NCBI RefSeq assembly: GCF_004216475.1
Contig: NZ_CP022303.1
Coordinates: forward strand, 310,001-374,000
DNA: 64,000 nt
Direction of reading: 5' to 3'
From: Thalassococcus sp. S3
Lineage (GTDB): Bacteria; Pseudomonadota; Alphaproteobacteria; Rhodobacterales; Rhodobacteraceae
This document shows, one piece after another, positions 26,480 to 34,779 of this stretch. Each line of letters opens with the position of its first letter. Within the stretch, counting starts at the first letter, position 1. Both the position numbers and the translations under genes were made by a program. Below the pieces are notes generated by a model. That model had not been told where the DNA came from. It searched no databases and saw only the letters and a list, made by a program, of their open reading frames with translations.

Positions 26480-27282
26480 ATATGCGTCTGAAGATTTCGC
26501 ACACAACATCCTATTCCTATGATCAGCCGGTGGCCTATGCCCTGCAGCAATTGCGGCTGAGGCCGAAATCCCGGGCCGAGCAAACCGTGTTGTCCTGGGA
26601 TGTCGCGGTCGAGGGCGGGCAACGACAGGTTTCCTTCGAGGATGAGCATGCCAATACGGTCGATCTGATCAGCTTTGAACCTGGTGTCCGGGAAATTCGC
26701 GTTCACTGCGAAGGGGAGGTGGAGGTTGCGGATACGTCAGGTGTGGTCGGCAAACATACCGGATTTGTGCCGCTGTGGCTGTTTCAGCGCAGCACGCCGC
26801 TGACGCGGGCGGGTCCGCAGGTGAGGGCGCTTGTGGCAGCGTTTGAGCGGGAGGAGGGGCTCCTCGAGACGCTGCACGCGCTCTCGTCGCATGTGATCGA
26901 TGCGGTGCCCTATTCCACCGACCAGACCAGCCCGGATCTCAGCGCGGAGCAGGTGCTGGGTGAAGGTCATGGCGTGTGTCAGGACCATGCACATGTGTTC
27001 ATAGCGGCCGCCCGCGCGATGGGTGTGCCGGCGCGCTATGTAAGCGGGTATCTGATGATGAACGACCGGGTCGACCAGGACGCAAGCCATGCCTGGGCCG
27101 AGGCGCATGTGAAGGGGTTGGGCTGGGTCGGCTTTGATATTTCCAACGGAATTTCACCCGATGCCCGCTATGTGCGGGTCGCGACCGGGCTGGATTATCT
27201 GGGGGCCGCACCTGTATCTGGTATGCGATTTGGGGAAGGTGTCGAAAATATGCTGGTCAAACTTCAGGTCGAACAGCAATAA
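26476..27282 (+). CDS. Transglutaminase-like protein of the Anbu cluster
   Basis: A 268-residue cysteine-protease-like transglutaminase-fold protein with the N-terminal beta module (LKISHTTSYSYDQPVAYALQQLRL). The catalytic triad is present: Cys in GHGVCQDHAHVFI, His in ASHAWAEAHV and Asp in WVGFDISNG. It may act as a peptidase or an acyl-transfer enzyme. Either the GTG at 26476 or the ATG at 26482 may be used. No signal peptide, so a cytoplasmic role beside Anbu is likely. Confidence 0.9.
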   Translation: MNMRLKISHTTSYSYDQPVAYALQQLRLRPKSRAEQTVLSWDVAVEGGQRQVSFEDEHANTVDLISFEPGVREIRVHCEGEVEVADTSGVVGKHTGFVPLWLFQRSTPLTRAGPQVRALVAAFEREEGLLETLHALSSHVIDAVPYSTDQTSPDLSAEQVLGEGHGVCQDHAHVFIAAARAMGVPARYVSGYLMMNDRVDQDASHAWAEAHVKGLGWVGFDISNGISPDARYVRVATGLDYLGAAPVSGMRFGEGVENMLVKLQVEQQ

Positions 27283-27354
27283 TACTGGAAAACCGGTAAC
27301 GGGATATCATCCTTTCGATGAGAGGATGCATGGGGACAAACAGGCGAAAACGTC

Positions 27355-28092
27355 ATGACCTATTGCGTGGGAATGCGCCTTGAGCGGGGACTGGTGTTCA
27401 TGTCGGACACCCGCACCAATGCGGGGCTGGACAATATCGCGACGGCCAAGAAGATGCACACCTGGGAGATCCCGGGGGAGCGGGTCATCACCCTGATGAC
27501 AGCCGGCAACCTGGCCACGACGCAGGCGGTTGTCGGTCTGATCGACGAACGGACGAAGGCGCCGGCGGAACGGTCGCCGTCGATCCTGCAGGCGCCGTCG
27601 ATGTTTCAGATCGCGCGCGATGTAGGGCAGACGCTGAAAGAGGTGATCGCCGACAATCTGGCGGGCGGGCAGGAAGCTTCGGCCGCGGCGTTCGGTGCGA
27701 CGATGATCATGGGCGGTCAGATCAAGGGCAGCGCGCCACGGCTTTTTCTGATCTATCCGGAGGGCAATTTCATCGAGGCCTCCGACGAAAACCCGTTTTT
27801 TCAGATCGGCGAAACGAAGTATGGCAAGCCCATCCTGGTGCGGGCATTCGAGCCGGAGATGGGGTTTGAGGATGCGATCAAGCTGCTGCTGGTGAGTTTC
27901 GACAGTACGATCAAATCCAATCTCTCGGTCGGTTTGCCGATTGACTACATCACCTATGACACCGATAGCCTGTGCGTCGGTCAGCAGGCCCGGATCGAGG
28001 AGGGGGATGCGTACTACAGCGCCATCTCCAGCGGTTGGGGCGAGGCGTTGAAGGTGGCCTTCGGACAATTGCCGGAATTTCGCTTTCCCTGA
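27355..28092 (+). CDS. Anbu, proteasome-like peptidase
   Basis: A 245-residue Ntn-hydrolase of the Anbu (bacterial proteasome homologue) group, related to HslV. After removal of Met1 the nucleophile would be Thr2 in MTYCVGMRLERGLVFMSDTRTN; the lysine in TAKKMHTW corresponds to the active-site lysine. Anbu forms helical ring-like assemblies with no known unfoldase. Genes 24097-27282 are its constant neighbours. A clear terminator follows at 28113. Substrates and purpose are unresolved in the literature. Confidence 0.92.
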   Translation: MTYCVGMRLERGLVFMSDTRTNAGLDNIATAKKMHTWEIPGERVITLMTAGNLATTQAVVGLIDERTKAPAERSPSILQAPSMFQIARDVGQTLKEVIADNLAGGQEASAAAFGATMIMGGQIKGSAPRLFLIYPEGNFIEASDENPFFQIGETKYGKPILVRAFEPEMGFEDAIKLLLVSFDSTIKSNLSVGLPIDYITYDTDSLCVGQQARIEEGDAYYSAISSGWGEALKVAFGQLPEFRFP

Positions 28093-28112
28093 CAGCGTGC
28101 GCCTGTTGAGAG

Positions 28113-28133
28113 TACGGCATTTTCCGTATTTTT
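28113..28133 (+). terminator. Terminator after Anbu
   Basis: TACGG (28113-28117) pairs with CCGTA (28124-28128) across a 6-base loop and is followed by five T residues. It separates the Anbu unit from convergent mipZ. Confidence 0.65.
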
Positions 28134-28212
28134 ATCGAGAAGAAGACGGGACCGCGCGCCCGGATGGATTGGCTTAGGCTGATGCGTGCTTGGGCCAGCG
28201 TGTTGCCGGCGG

Positions 28213-29022
28213 TCAGAAGTCGATGGAAACGCCGGGCAATTTCAGCTCTTTCATCATGTCGCGCAACTCCTGACGGGCGGCGATGTTCGAGATGTTGAGC
28301 TGCTTGACGCCGATATCCTTGAGATCCAGCAGGGTCAGTCCGCGGGGGAAAAGCTCGCGGAAGATCACCCGCTCGCTGAAGCCGGGTGCGGTGCGAAAGC
28401 CGATGCGCGATGAGAGCATCGTGATCGCGCGCTCCATCTTTTCCTTGTTCACCATGCGCTGGGTGCCAAGGCGGTTGCGTATGACGATCCAGTCGATGGG
28501 CTTCAGGCCCGCCTGCGCGCGCAATTGCCGGGCGTTCCAGACCATCTCGGAATAGACCGAGGGCCCCAGGATTTTCTCGCCCCGGCTGTCGATCCGGGCC
28601 AGCAGGTCGAAATCGACGAAGCTGTCGTTCAGCGGTGTGATCAGGGTATCGGCCAGGGAATGGGCGACCTGGCTGAGCCGGGTATGCGAGCCAGGGCAGT
28701 CGATCAGGATGAAATCGTTGTCGGGCTCCAACGTGGCAACCGCGGCGGAGAGGCGGTGGTCGTAGATATTCTCGCCGGGTTTGAGGGTGGCGGCGTCAAT
28801 CTCGGGCAGGTCGTGATAATCAAGCTGGGGCAGATCCAGGCCGGCTTTGGCGGTAAAGGCCGCACGGTTTTCGACGTAGCGCCCGAGCGTGCGCTGCCGC
28901 AGGTCGAGATCGAGACAGCTGACCTTGTGGCCCAGTCGTGCCAGGGCGCTGGCTACATGCATCGAGACGGTGGATTTGCCCGCGCCGCCCTTTTCGTTTC
29001 CCACCACAATGATATGTGCCAC
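28213..29022 (-). CDS. mipZ: Division-plane positioning ATPase MipZ
   Basis: A 269-residue ParA/MinD-family ATPase. In alphaproteobacteria MipZ forms gradients from the poles and blocks FtsZ assembly away from midcell. The deviant Walker A is NEKGGAGKSTVSMHVA (about residues 8-23); FILIDCPGSHTRL is the Walker B region; LDLDLRQRTLGRYVENR and DWIVIRNRLGTQRM are MipZ-like. It is monocistronic between the Anbu unit and rpmE. Confidence 0.93.
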   Translation of the reverse strand: MAHIIVVGNEKGGAGKSTVSMHVASALARLGHKVSCLDLDLRQRTLGRYVENRAAFTAKAGLDLPQLDYHDLPEIDAATLKPGENIYDHRLSAAVATLEPDNDFILIDCPGSHTRLSQVAHSLADTLITPLNDSFVDFDLLARIDSRGEKILGPSVYSEMVWNARQLRAQAGLKPIDWIVIRNRLGTQRMVNKEKMERAITMLSSRIGFRTAPGFSERVIFRELFPRGLTLLDLKDIGVKQLNISNIAARQELRDMMKELKLPGVSIDF

Positions 29023-29165
29023 GATCCAGCCCCTTTACCCCATGCGTTCAAACGCATTTTGTTGGCGACACCATATGTTGTGGGCCGTCATATGAAAAGC
29101 GGCGTGGCGTGGATTTGGCGCCGGCCCGTGGCCATTTGGACTCTATTTTTGCGCGAAACGTGAAC

Positions 29166-29196
29166 GAAAAAGGCCGCTCCGGTGGGAAGCGGCCTT
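29166..29196 (-). terminator. Terminator after rpmE
   Basis: On the minus strand AAGGCCGCT (29196-29188) and AGCGGCCTT (29178-29170) make a perfect 9-bp stem followed by TTT. It lies 24 bp past the rpmE stop and ends the long ribosomal/tRNA-modification run. Confidence 0.8.
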
Positions 29197-29219
29197 GCAT
29201 TCCGTCGCGAAGGGATGGG

Positions 29220-29441
29220 TCAGAAGCCCAGACCTTCGTATTTCTTTTTGAACTTCGACACGCGGCCACCGGTATCCATCAGGCGGGTGCCGCCGCCGGT
29301 CCAGGCGGGGTGCACGGAGGGGTCGATGTCCAGCGACAATTGATCGCCTTCGCTGCCCCAGGTCGATTTCATCTGAACCACGGTGCCATCGGTCATCTTG
29401 ACGTCGATGATGTGGTAGTTGGGGTGGATGTCTTTTTTCAT
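29220..29441 (-). CDS. rpmE: 50S ribosomal protein L31
   Basis: A 73-residue L31 that bridges the ribosomal subunits. The start [20 protein letters not shown] and [13 protein letters not shown] are diagnostic. It has no cysteines, so it is the zinc-free form. It follows rplS by 11 bp and is the last gene of the run, with a strong terminator after it. Confidence 0.96.
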   Translation of the reverse strand: MKKDIHPNYHIIDVKMTDGTVVQMKSTWGSEGDQLSLDIDPSVHPAWTGGGTRLMDTGGRVSKFKKKYEGLGF

Positions 29442-29452
29442 CTCGCCGCTCC

Positions 29453-29836
29453 TTAAGCCTCGGCGCCCTTGCGGGGCTTGTAGGTGGTGTCTTCTGCGAT
29501 CCGGGCGGATTTACCGCGGCGCGAACGCAGGTAGTAGAGCTTCGCCCGGCGGACACGGCCCCGGCGGACGACGGTGATGCTGTCGATGTTGGTCGAATGC
29601 AGCGGGAACACACGCTCCACGCCTTCGCCGAACGAGATCTTGCGGACAGTGAACGAGCCGGCAATGCCGTCGCCATTCTTGCGGCTGATGCAGACGCCTT
29701 CGTAATTCTGCACACGAGTCCGCGTGCCTTCGGTCACTTTAAAGCCGACACGGATCGTGTCTCCGGCTTTGAAATCGGGAATGTCCTTCCCAAGGGCGGC
29801 GACTTGTTCCGCCTCCAATTGTGCGATCAGATCCAT
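29453..29836 (-). CDS. rplS: 50S ribosomal protein L19
   Basis: A 127-residue L19. The signature [26 protein letters not shown] is intact, as is [23 protein letters not shown]. The ATG at 29836 gives the normal N-terminus ([12 protein letters not shown]). The 243-bp gap between trmD and rplS holds no gene and may contain the rplS promoter. Confidence 0.97.
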   Translation of the reverse strand: MDLIAQLEAEQVAALGKDIPDFKAGDTIRVGFKVTEGTRTRVQNYEGVCISRKNGDGIAGSFTVRKISFGEGVERVFPLHSTNIDSITVVRRGRVRRAKLYYLRSRRGKSARIAEDTTYKPRKGAEA

Positions 29837-30079
29837 CGCATCTACTCCTATCTGCTCGTGGTTGATCCACGAAGGTGGTGCGGCCTCAGAACTCTTGGTC
29901 TTCACCGGGTCCCGCGTGATGCAGCCCGCCAGAGGGTCAGGTCGTCTGTTCCTTGTGTTCCGACGCTGACCGCCCGGATTGCTGAAGGGGGCAATGGGCC
30001 AATGTGTCAACACCAGAATATACCGCGCCCGCGAAGGCTGGCCCGGATTGTGGTCGTATAGGAGGGAGTGGCGCGCAGA

Positions 30080-30889
30080 TCAACCCGGATTCTTGCGCGC
30101 CTGATAGAGGGTCCAGAGGTCGGGACGACGGTCTTCGGTCAACGCTTCGGATTGTGCCTGGCGCCAGTCGGCGATTTGGCCGTGATGGCCGGACATCAGA
30201 ACGTCCGGGATGGCATGACCGCGCCATTCCGAGGGGCGCGTATATTGGGGATGTTCGAGAAGACCGTCGGAGAAGCTTTCATCGGTGGCCGATTCGGCAT
30301 TGCCCAGAACGCCCGGAAGCAACCGGACGGTTCCATCGATCAGCGCCTGCGCGGCGATCTCTCCGCCGGTCATGACGAAATCGCCCAGAGAGACCTCCTC
30401 GATCCCGTAATGCTGGATCACACGCTCGTCGAGCCCTTCGAACCGGCCGCAGATGAGCGTGATGCCGTCGGTGCCCGCCAGGGTCTGCATCATCGCCTGG
30501 TCCATCGGCTTGCCGCGAGGGCTGAGATAGATCAGCGGCCAATGGCCATGCGCGGCGGTCATCGCGCTGTCGATGGCCTCGCCCATCACATCGGCGCGCA
30601 GCACCATGCCGGCGCCGCCACCGGCGGGCGTGTCGTCGACATTGCGGTGTTTGCCGATGCCGAAGCGGCGCAGGTCGATGGTTTCAAGCTGCCAGAGGCC
30701 ATCCTGAAGGGCTTTGCCGGTCAGACTTTCGCCCAGAACACCGGGAAAGGCGTCTGGAAACAGGGTGATGACCTGAGCTTTCCAGGCGCCCTTGAGGTCC
30801 AGCGTCTGGGTCAACAGATCCCGCGGCTGGGTCGAAGGTTTGATCGTCTTGCGCCCCAGGGCGCGCGTCGGGGCAGGCGTATCGGTCAT
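30080..30889 (-). CDS. trmD: tRNA (guanine-37-N1)-methyltransferase
   Basis: A 269-residue SPOUT methyltransferase that makes m1G37 in tRNAs and guards the reading frame. The knot and cofactor region are clear: [35 protein letters not shown] and the tail segment [29 protein letters not shown]. About 35 residues precede the usual start ([16 protein letters not shown]), so a later start is possible, but the 4-bp overlap with rimM supports 30889. Confidence 0.94.
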   Translation of the reverse strand: MTDTPAPTRALGRKTIKPSTQPRDLLTQTLDLKGAWKAQVITLFPDAFPGVLGESLTGKALQDGLWQLETIDLRRFGIGKHRNVDDTPAGGGAGMVLRADVMGEAIDSAMTAAHGHWPLIYLSPRGKPMDQAMMQTLAGTDGITLICGRFEGLDERVIQHYGIEEVSLGDFVMTGGEIAAQALIDGTVRLLPGVLGNAESATDESFSDGLLEHPQYTRPSEWRGHAIPDVLMSGHHGQIADWRQAQSEALTEDRRPDLWTLYQARKNPG

Positions 30890-31392
30890 TCGAACAATCC
30901 TTCGGGCGGGTCGGCGACGATGCGGCCCGCGGTCAGGTCGACCGTGGGCACGGCGGCGAGGGTAAAGGGCAAAAGGACGGTGTTTTTCAGCCCGGCCCCA
31001 TAAACTTCCAGAAGATCGCTCGCACCATGGTTCTGAACCGATTTCACCCGTCCCAGAGGGGCGCCACCCGTATCGACAACGTCGAGGCCGATCAGGTCGG
31101 CGTGATAGTATTCGTCGTTGGGCAGCGAGGGAAGCTGATCACGCCGGGCAAAAAGTTGCGTGCCTCGCAGCGCGTCGGCCTGTTCTTTGGTGGCAATGCC
31201 AGCGAGGCGGGCCGAGAAGCCGTTCTTGATCGGGCGACCAAGGGTGAGGGTGTAGCTTTGGCTGCCGTCTTCGGTGCTCAGGGGGCTGTAATCAGCAATG
31301 TCTTCGGGCGTCGCACAGAAGCTTTTCAGGCGGATTTCGCCACGTACGCCGTAAGCGCCGGCGATGGCGCCGACGCAGATCAGGTCGGTCAT
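30886..31392 (-). CDS. rimM: Ribosome maturation factor RimM
   Basis: A 168-residue 16S rRNA maturation factor. The N-terminal beta barrel begins [21 protein letters not shown] and the PRC barrel has [26 protein letters not shown] and [14 protein letters not shown]. The start overlaps the stop of a 47-residue membrane protein gene by 4 bp and its stop overlaps the trmD start by 4 bp. Confidence 0.95.
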   Translation of the reverse strand: MTDLICVGAIAGAYGVRGEIRLKSFCATPEDIADYSPLSTEDGSQSYTLTLGRPIKNGFSARLAGIATKEQADALRGTQLFARRDQLPSLPNDEYYHADLIGLDVVDTGGAPLGRVKSVQNHGASDLLEVYGAGLKNTVLLPFTLAAVPTVDLTAGRIVADPPEGLFE

Positions 31393-31532
31393 TGTGCGGC
31401 TCCGTGGCAGAGGCCGTCCTGCATGTCGCCGCCCTGGGCGACACAGCGTTCCGCGGCCTGGCTGCGTTCGAAGAGGAGGCCGGCGGTGAAGGCGACGACG
31501 AGGAGGATGAAGGTACGGATCAGGCGGAACAT
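31389..31532 (-). CDS. Small membrane protein, 47 residues
   Basis: Found by reading the bluB-rimM gap. The frame starts at ATG 31532 after AGAGGTTTGAG and codes [20 protein letters not shown], then an acidic-basic turn and a tail with two cysteines ([16 protein letters not shown]). It has one N-terminal transmembrane helix or uncleaved signal and a short outer tail. The stop overlaps the rimM ATG by 4 bp, and the start is 9 bp after bluB, so it sits exactly in register with an operon slot. Function unknown; the cysteine pair might form a disulfide outside the membrane. Confidence 0.75.
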   Translation of the reverse strand: MFRLIRTFILLVVAFTAGLLFERSQAAERCVAQGGDMQDGLCHGAAQ

Positions 31533-31541
31533 CTCAAACCT

Positions 31542-32171
31542 CTAGCGGATTTCGATGGGCAAGTCAGGGGTACGGCGCTCCCAGCCGAGGGTTTCCAACT
31601 CGGGCGTGTCGGAAGCTTGCTCGGGCCAGCCGAGGCAGAGATAGCCGACGAGGGACCACGTGTCGGGGACATCGAGGTCGCGCGACAGGCGGTCGGGGTC
31701 GAGGATTGAGACCCAGCCGAGGCCCAGCCCTTCGGCGCGAGCGGCGAGCCAGAGGAGCGTGATGGCGCCGACAACGGAATAGCGGCGCATCTCGGGCATG
31801 GACTGGGCGCCGAGGCCCTGGCCATTGTCGGTGGCGTCATCGCAGAAAAAGGCAAGCTGCACCGGGGCTTCGGCCATGCCGGAGAGCTTCAATGTGCTAT
31901 ACTTGGCGGCGGTGTCGCCGTCATAGCCCGTCAGCGCCTGCGCATTTGCTTCCCGGTAGTTTTCAAGGGCGGCAGCCCGCGCGGCGGGGCTTTCGATGCG
32001 CAGGATGCGCCAAGGTTCGGAGAGCCCCACGGAGGGGGCCAGCCGGACGGCGTCGAGGCAGCGCGCAAGCACCGCCTCGTCCACCGGATCGGTGCGGAAC
32101 CGGCGCACGTCGCGCCGGAGCCGCATGAGACGGAACAGCTGGGTCTGGAAGTCGTCCGGGAACGCATCCAT
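31542..32171 (-). CDS. bluB: 5,6-dimethylbenzimidazole synthase
   Basis: A 209-residue nitroreductase-fold enzyme that breaks down FMNH2 to make the lower ligand of cobalamin. BluB features are RLRRDVRRFRTDPVD at the N-terminus, GLSEPWRILRIES, and AEGLGLGWVSILDPDRL near the flavin site. It is placed between rpsP and rimM with no cobalamin riboswitch nearby. A general nitroreductase is the alternative, but these motifs favour BluB. Confidence 0.85.
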   Translation of the reverse strand: MDAFPDDFQTQLFRLMRLRRDVRRFRTDPVDEAVLARCLDAVRLAPSVGLSEPWRILRIESPAARAAALENYREANAQALTGYDGDTAAKYSTLKLSGMAEAPVQLAFFCDDATDNGQGLGAQSMPEMRRYSVVGAITLLWLAARAEGLGLGWVSILDPDRLSRDLDVPDTWSLVGYLCLGWPEQASDTPELETLGWERRTPDLPIEIR

Positions 32172-32183
32172 GCCCGTAAGCCC

Positions 32184-32561
32184 TTATTCTGCCGAGGCTT
32201 CTTCGGCAGGTGCTTCGGAGGCTTCTGCTGCTTTGGCGGCTTTCTCCTCGGCGCGGTCCTTGGCTTTCTGGCCGGGCTCGCCCTTCTTGGGGTTGTTGCG
32301 CTGGGCCTTTTCACGGACGCCGGCGGCTTCGAGCATGCGGGCGATCCGGTCGGTGGGCTGGGCGCCCTGGTCGAGCCAGTATTGCACACGCTCCATGTTC
32401 ATCTTGACGCGATCTTCGCTGTCTTTGGGCAGGAGCGGGTTATAGGTGCCCAGCTTTTCGATGAAGCGGCCGTCGCGGGGCATGCGGCTGTCGGCTGCCA
32501 CGATGCGGTAAAAGGGACGTTTCTTCGAGCCGCCACGGGCGAGACGGATTTTCATGGCCAT
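32184..32561 (-). CDS. rpsP: 30S ribosomal protein S16
   Basis: A 125-residue S16 whose core is [18 protein letters not shown], then GTYNPL and the [17 protein letters not shown] stretch. AAGGAGATACCCC precedes the ATG at 32561. It carries a longer Ala/Glu/Lys-rich C-terminal tail (about 40 residues) than enterobacterial S16, as is common in alphaproteobacteria. Confidence 0.97.
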   Translation of the reverse strand: MAMKIRLARGGSKKRPFYRIVAADSRMPRDGRFIEKLGTYNPLLPKDSEDRVKMNMERVQYWLDQGAQPTDRIARMLEAAGVREKAQRNNPKKGEPGQKAKDRAEEKAAKAAEASEAPAEEASAE

Positions 32562-32606
32562 GGGGTATCTCCTTGATATGGCTTGAGTTTGGCGGGTGAG
32601 CCCACC

Positions 32607-32903
32607 TTACGTTTGGTGCTGTTTGTGGTGCTGAATAACCTCAGCGATGATGAAGTTGAGGAACTTCTTGGCAAATTCCGGGTCGAGATCGGCCCGGTGA
32701 GCCAGGTCTTCGAGCCGTGCGATCTGGGTGGCCTCGCGGGCCGGATCGGACGGGGGAAGGTCGTGTGACGCCTTGAGCTTGCCCACTGCCTGGGTGTGCT
32801 TGAAGCGCTCGCCCAGCGTGTAGACGAGGATGGCGTCGAGACGGTCGATACTGTCGCGATGCTCTTTGAGGAGCGTGGCGGCGCGGGTGGTGGTGTCAGT
32901 CAA
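32607..32903 (-). CDS. Chorismate mutase, AroQ type
   Basis: A 98-residue all-helical chorismate mutase that would convert chorismate to prephenate. The first helix RDSIDRLDAILVYTLGERF and the following TQAVGKLKASH with a conserved lysine fit the AroQ fold. The only suitable start is TTG at 32903, inside the last codons of the upstream GNAT gene (8-bp overlap). Position between a GNAT gene and rpsP is odd for an amino acid gene but is familiar from related genomes. Confidence 0.82.
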   Translation of the reverse strand: MTDTTTRAATLLKEHRDSIDRLDAILVYTLGERFKHTQAVGKLKASHDLPPSDPAREATQIARLEDLAHRADLDPEFAKKFLNFIIAEVIQHHKQHQT

Positions 32904-33501
32904 GAGGGAAGCCTTTCGGTTTGAAGAGCGGATCGGCGTAATGCCCGATCTCCATCTCGATGCCATGGGCGAGCTGGCTGCCGTCGAGCTGCGCGGGGCT
33001 GGGGTGACGGTAGACAGCATCGTTGCCATCGATGGTCGGCGCGCCCTTGTCCTTGGTCGCGCCGAGGCGTTCGGCCAGGCGAATGCTGTCGAGGTTCTTG
33101 GGATCGATATAGCTCACAGCCCCGGCCCAGCCCTTTTCGCCGTAGAGATAACGGCGCGCGGCATGGGTCGCTTCGAGAGCGAAGCCATGGCCGGCCTTGT
33201 CGGGCCAGATGACCCAGGCCAGCTCGGCCTCGGGCCATTTGGCTGGCTGCCAGCCACCGGCCATGCCATAGGTTTCATCGGTGGCCTTGTCATGGATCAT
33301 CCACATGCCGAAGCCCCGGATCTGCCAATGGCCGATCTCGGCGGCATAGAGCATCCAGGCCTCATAGGCGTTCAGGGGCCCGCCCATGAAGCGGGCGCGG
33401 TAGGAGGTGAAGGTTGCCTTGAAGTCGGGGTAATCCTGAGGCTCGGGCCCACGCAGGACGAGGCGCCTTGTTTCGATCACGGGGATGGAGGCGGCAGTCA
33501 T
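32896..33501 (-). CDS. GNAT acetyltransferase, RimJ-like, copy 5
   Basis: A 201-residue acetyl-CoA-dependent N-acetyltransferase, the most distal of five related genes downstream of ffh. It opens IPVIETRRLVLRGPEPQDYPDF and has GHWQIRGFGMWMI and the KAGHGFALEATHAARRYL acetyl-CoA loop region. Its start overlaps the stop of the 88-residue frame at 33498-33764 by 4 bp. Substrate unknown; relatives modify ribosomal proteins or small amines. Confidence 0.85.
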   Translation of the reverse strand: MTAASIPVIETRRLVLRGPEPQDYPDFKATFTSYRARFMGGPLNAYEAWMLYAAEIGHWQIRGFGMWMIHDKATDETYGMAGGWQPAKWPEAELAWVIWPDKAGHGFALEATHAARRYLYGEKGWAGAVSYIDPKNLDSIRLAERLGATKDKGAPTIDGNDAVYRHPSPAQLDGSQLAHGIEMEIGHYADPLFKPKGFPLD

Positions 33502-33764
33502 GACGCGGCCTCTGCCGGGGTAGGATTTACCAAACGGGCGCGCCTGCGGCGCGAAACGATTTTGGAGCGGTTGAGACGCGACGCCAGCGGGGCAGGTGTG
33601 GTGTGTGCGGAGAGCGAGGCCTCCGGCGGGAGTTTATTTGGCAAGATGAAGAGGGAGGCCGCGGTATCGGGACCGCCGGTTTGTGTTTGCCCAGGGGGTT
33701 GGAGGCATGTGGCGCGGGGGTTGGAGAACATGCGCGTATTCCGGGTGACGGGGGAGGCGGTCAT
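33498..33764 (-). CDS. Uncertain 88-residue frame bridging two GNAT genes
   Basis: The frame overlaps the upstream GNAT stop by 4 bp (ATG at 33764) and the downstream GNAT start by 4 bp (stop at 33498-33500), just like the true genes of this run. The product is Pro/Ser/Arg-rich with no fold I can see, and its middle (LFILPNKLPPEAS) is read through the dispersed repeat at 33630-33652. It may be a translational bridge created when a repeat-bearing segment entered the operon, a decayed gene, or chance. No known family. Confidence 0.35.
   Translation of the reverse strand: MTASPVTRNTRMFSNPRATCLQPPGQTQTGGPDTAASLFILPNKLPPEASLSAHTTPAPLASRLNRSKIVSRRRRARLVNPTPAEAAS
33630..33652 (+). repeat. Dispersed 23-bp repeat, copy 2
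   Basis: Differs by one base from the copy at 21482-21504 and lies in the same orientation on the plus strand. It follows CTCCGGCGG. Here it falls inside the only non-GNAT segment of the ffh-GNAT operon. Confidence 0.65.
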
Positions 33765-34279
33765 TGCAGGGCCTCCGGCGCGGGGTGGCGGAAGATACGC
33801 ATCTCGCCCCAGCGTTCATGGGTGAAGATACCGTCTTCTATTGCGCCAAGTCGCAGGGCGACCGCGGCGGAGGCGTCGTTGCCATGAGCCACGAGGCTGA
33901 TCGCGGTGGGCCAGTTCAGGGTGTTGTAAACGTAGTGGCGCGCGGCCAGAGCGGCCTCGGTCGCGTAGCCGCGGCCTTCGAAGCCGTTCATCAGGTCCCA
34001 GCCGATCTCGGGCTCGGGCCAGCCATGGGGGTTCCAGGGGCCGATGATGCCGGCGAAGCGGCCTGTGGCCGTTTCCTCGACAGCCCAGCGGCCATAGCCC
34101 CGCAGGGTCCAATGGCCGATTTCGGTGGCGAGCATGCGCCAGGCCTGCTCTGTCGTGGCGGGCCCGCCCACGAATTTGGAGCGGTCGGAGGCGTAGAAGG
34201 CGGCGAAGCTGTCAAAATCGTCGATGGAGGGCGCGCGCAGGGTGAGGCGGTCGGTGATGAGGTTCGGGATGACGGTCAT
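33761..34279 (-). CDS. GNAT acetyltransferase, RimJ-like, copy 4
   Basis: A 172-residue member of the tandem set. It opens IPNLITDRLTLRAPSIDDFDSF and shares GHWTLRGYGRWAVEE, WPEPEIGWDLMN and GFEGRGYATEAALAARHYVY, the acetyl-CoA-binding loop and helix. The 4-bp overlap with the gene before it fixes the start at 34279; a longer frame upstream is a shadow of that gene. Substrate unknown. Confidence 0.87.
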   Translation of the reverse strand: MTVIPNLITDRLTLRAPSIDDFDSFAAFYASDRSKFVGGPATTEQAWRMLATEIGHWTLRGYGRWAVEETATGRFAGIIGPWNPHGWPEPEIGWDLMNGFEGRGYATEAALAARHYVYNTLNWPTAISLVAHGNDASAAVALRLGAIEDGIFTHERWGEMRIFRHPAPEALQ

Positions 34280-34779
34280 GCGGCCTCTCCCATCTCGTGG
34301 AGCCATTCGGTTACGTTGTCGCCGTGTTGTGCCGGGCGGCCCGGGCGGGCGCCAAGGCGGCGGGCGAGCGCTTCGGAGCGGGTGTTGCCGTTGATGATGT
34401 AGCTGGCCAGGTGCGGGAAACGGCCGGACCGGTGGGCATAGGCGAGGGCGGCGGAGGTGGCTTCGAAGGCGATACCTTTGCCTTCGGCATGGGCGTAGAC
34501 GGCCCAGCCAAGCTCGGGCAAGGCCTTTTGCGGTGGGTTGTGAAGGCCGCAGAAACCTGCAGGTGCGCCTTCGTACTCGATGATCCACCAGCCGAAACCC
34601 AAGAGGTGCCAGTGCCCCGAGAGGGCGGCGAATTGGCGCCAGACATGGATGCCGTGGGACTGGCCGCCTGCGCCGGCGGCGCGGGGGGAGGCATAGAAAG
34701 CTTCATAGGCGGGGTAGTCCGACAGGGTCGGGGCGCGCAGGAGAAGGCGTTCGGTCTCGAGGGTGGGAATGACGGTCAT
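34276..34779 (-). CDS. GNAT acetyltransferase, RimJ-like, copy 3
   Basis: A 167-residue paralog opening IPTLETERLLLRAPTLSDYPAY, with GHWHLLGFGWWIIEYEG, LPELGWAVYAHAEGKGIAFEA and the asparagine-containing YIINGNTRSEALARRLGAR turn. It has drifted most in the acetyl-CoA loop (AEGKGIAFEA in place of GRGYATEA). Overlaps both neighbours by 4 bp. Confidence 0.87.
   Translation of the reverse strand: MTVIPTLETERLLLRAPTLSDYPAYEAFYASPRAAGAGGQSHGIHVWRQFAALSGHWHLLGFGWWIIEYEGAPAGFCGLHNPPQKALPELGWAVYAHAEGKGIAFEATSAALAYAHRSGRFPHLASYIINGNTRSEALARRLGARPGRPAQHGDNVTEWLHEMGEAA

Noticed and set aside
31542-32171. Cobalamin riboswitch for bluB
   Set aside because: bluB starts 12 bp after rpsP in an operon, leaving no room for such a leader.
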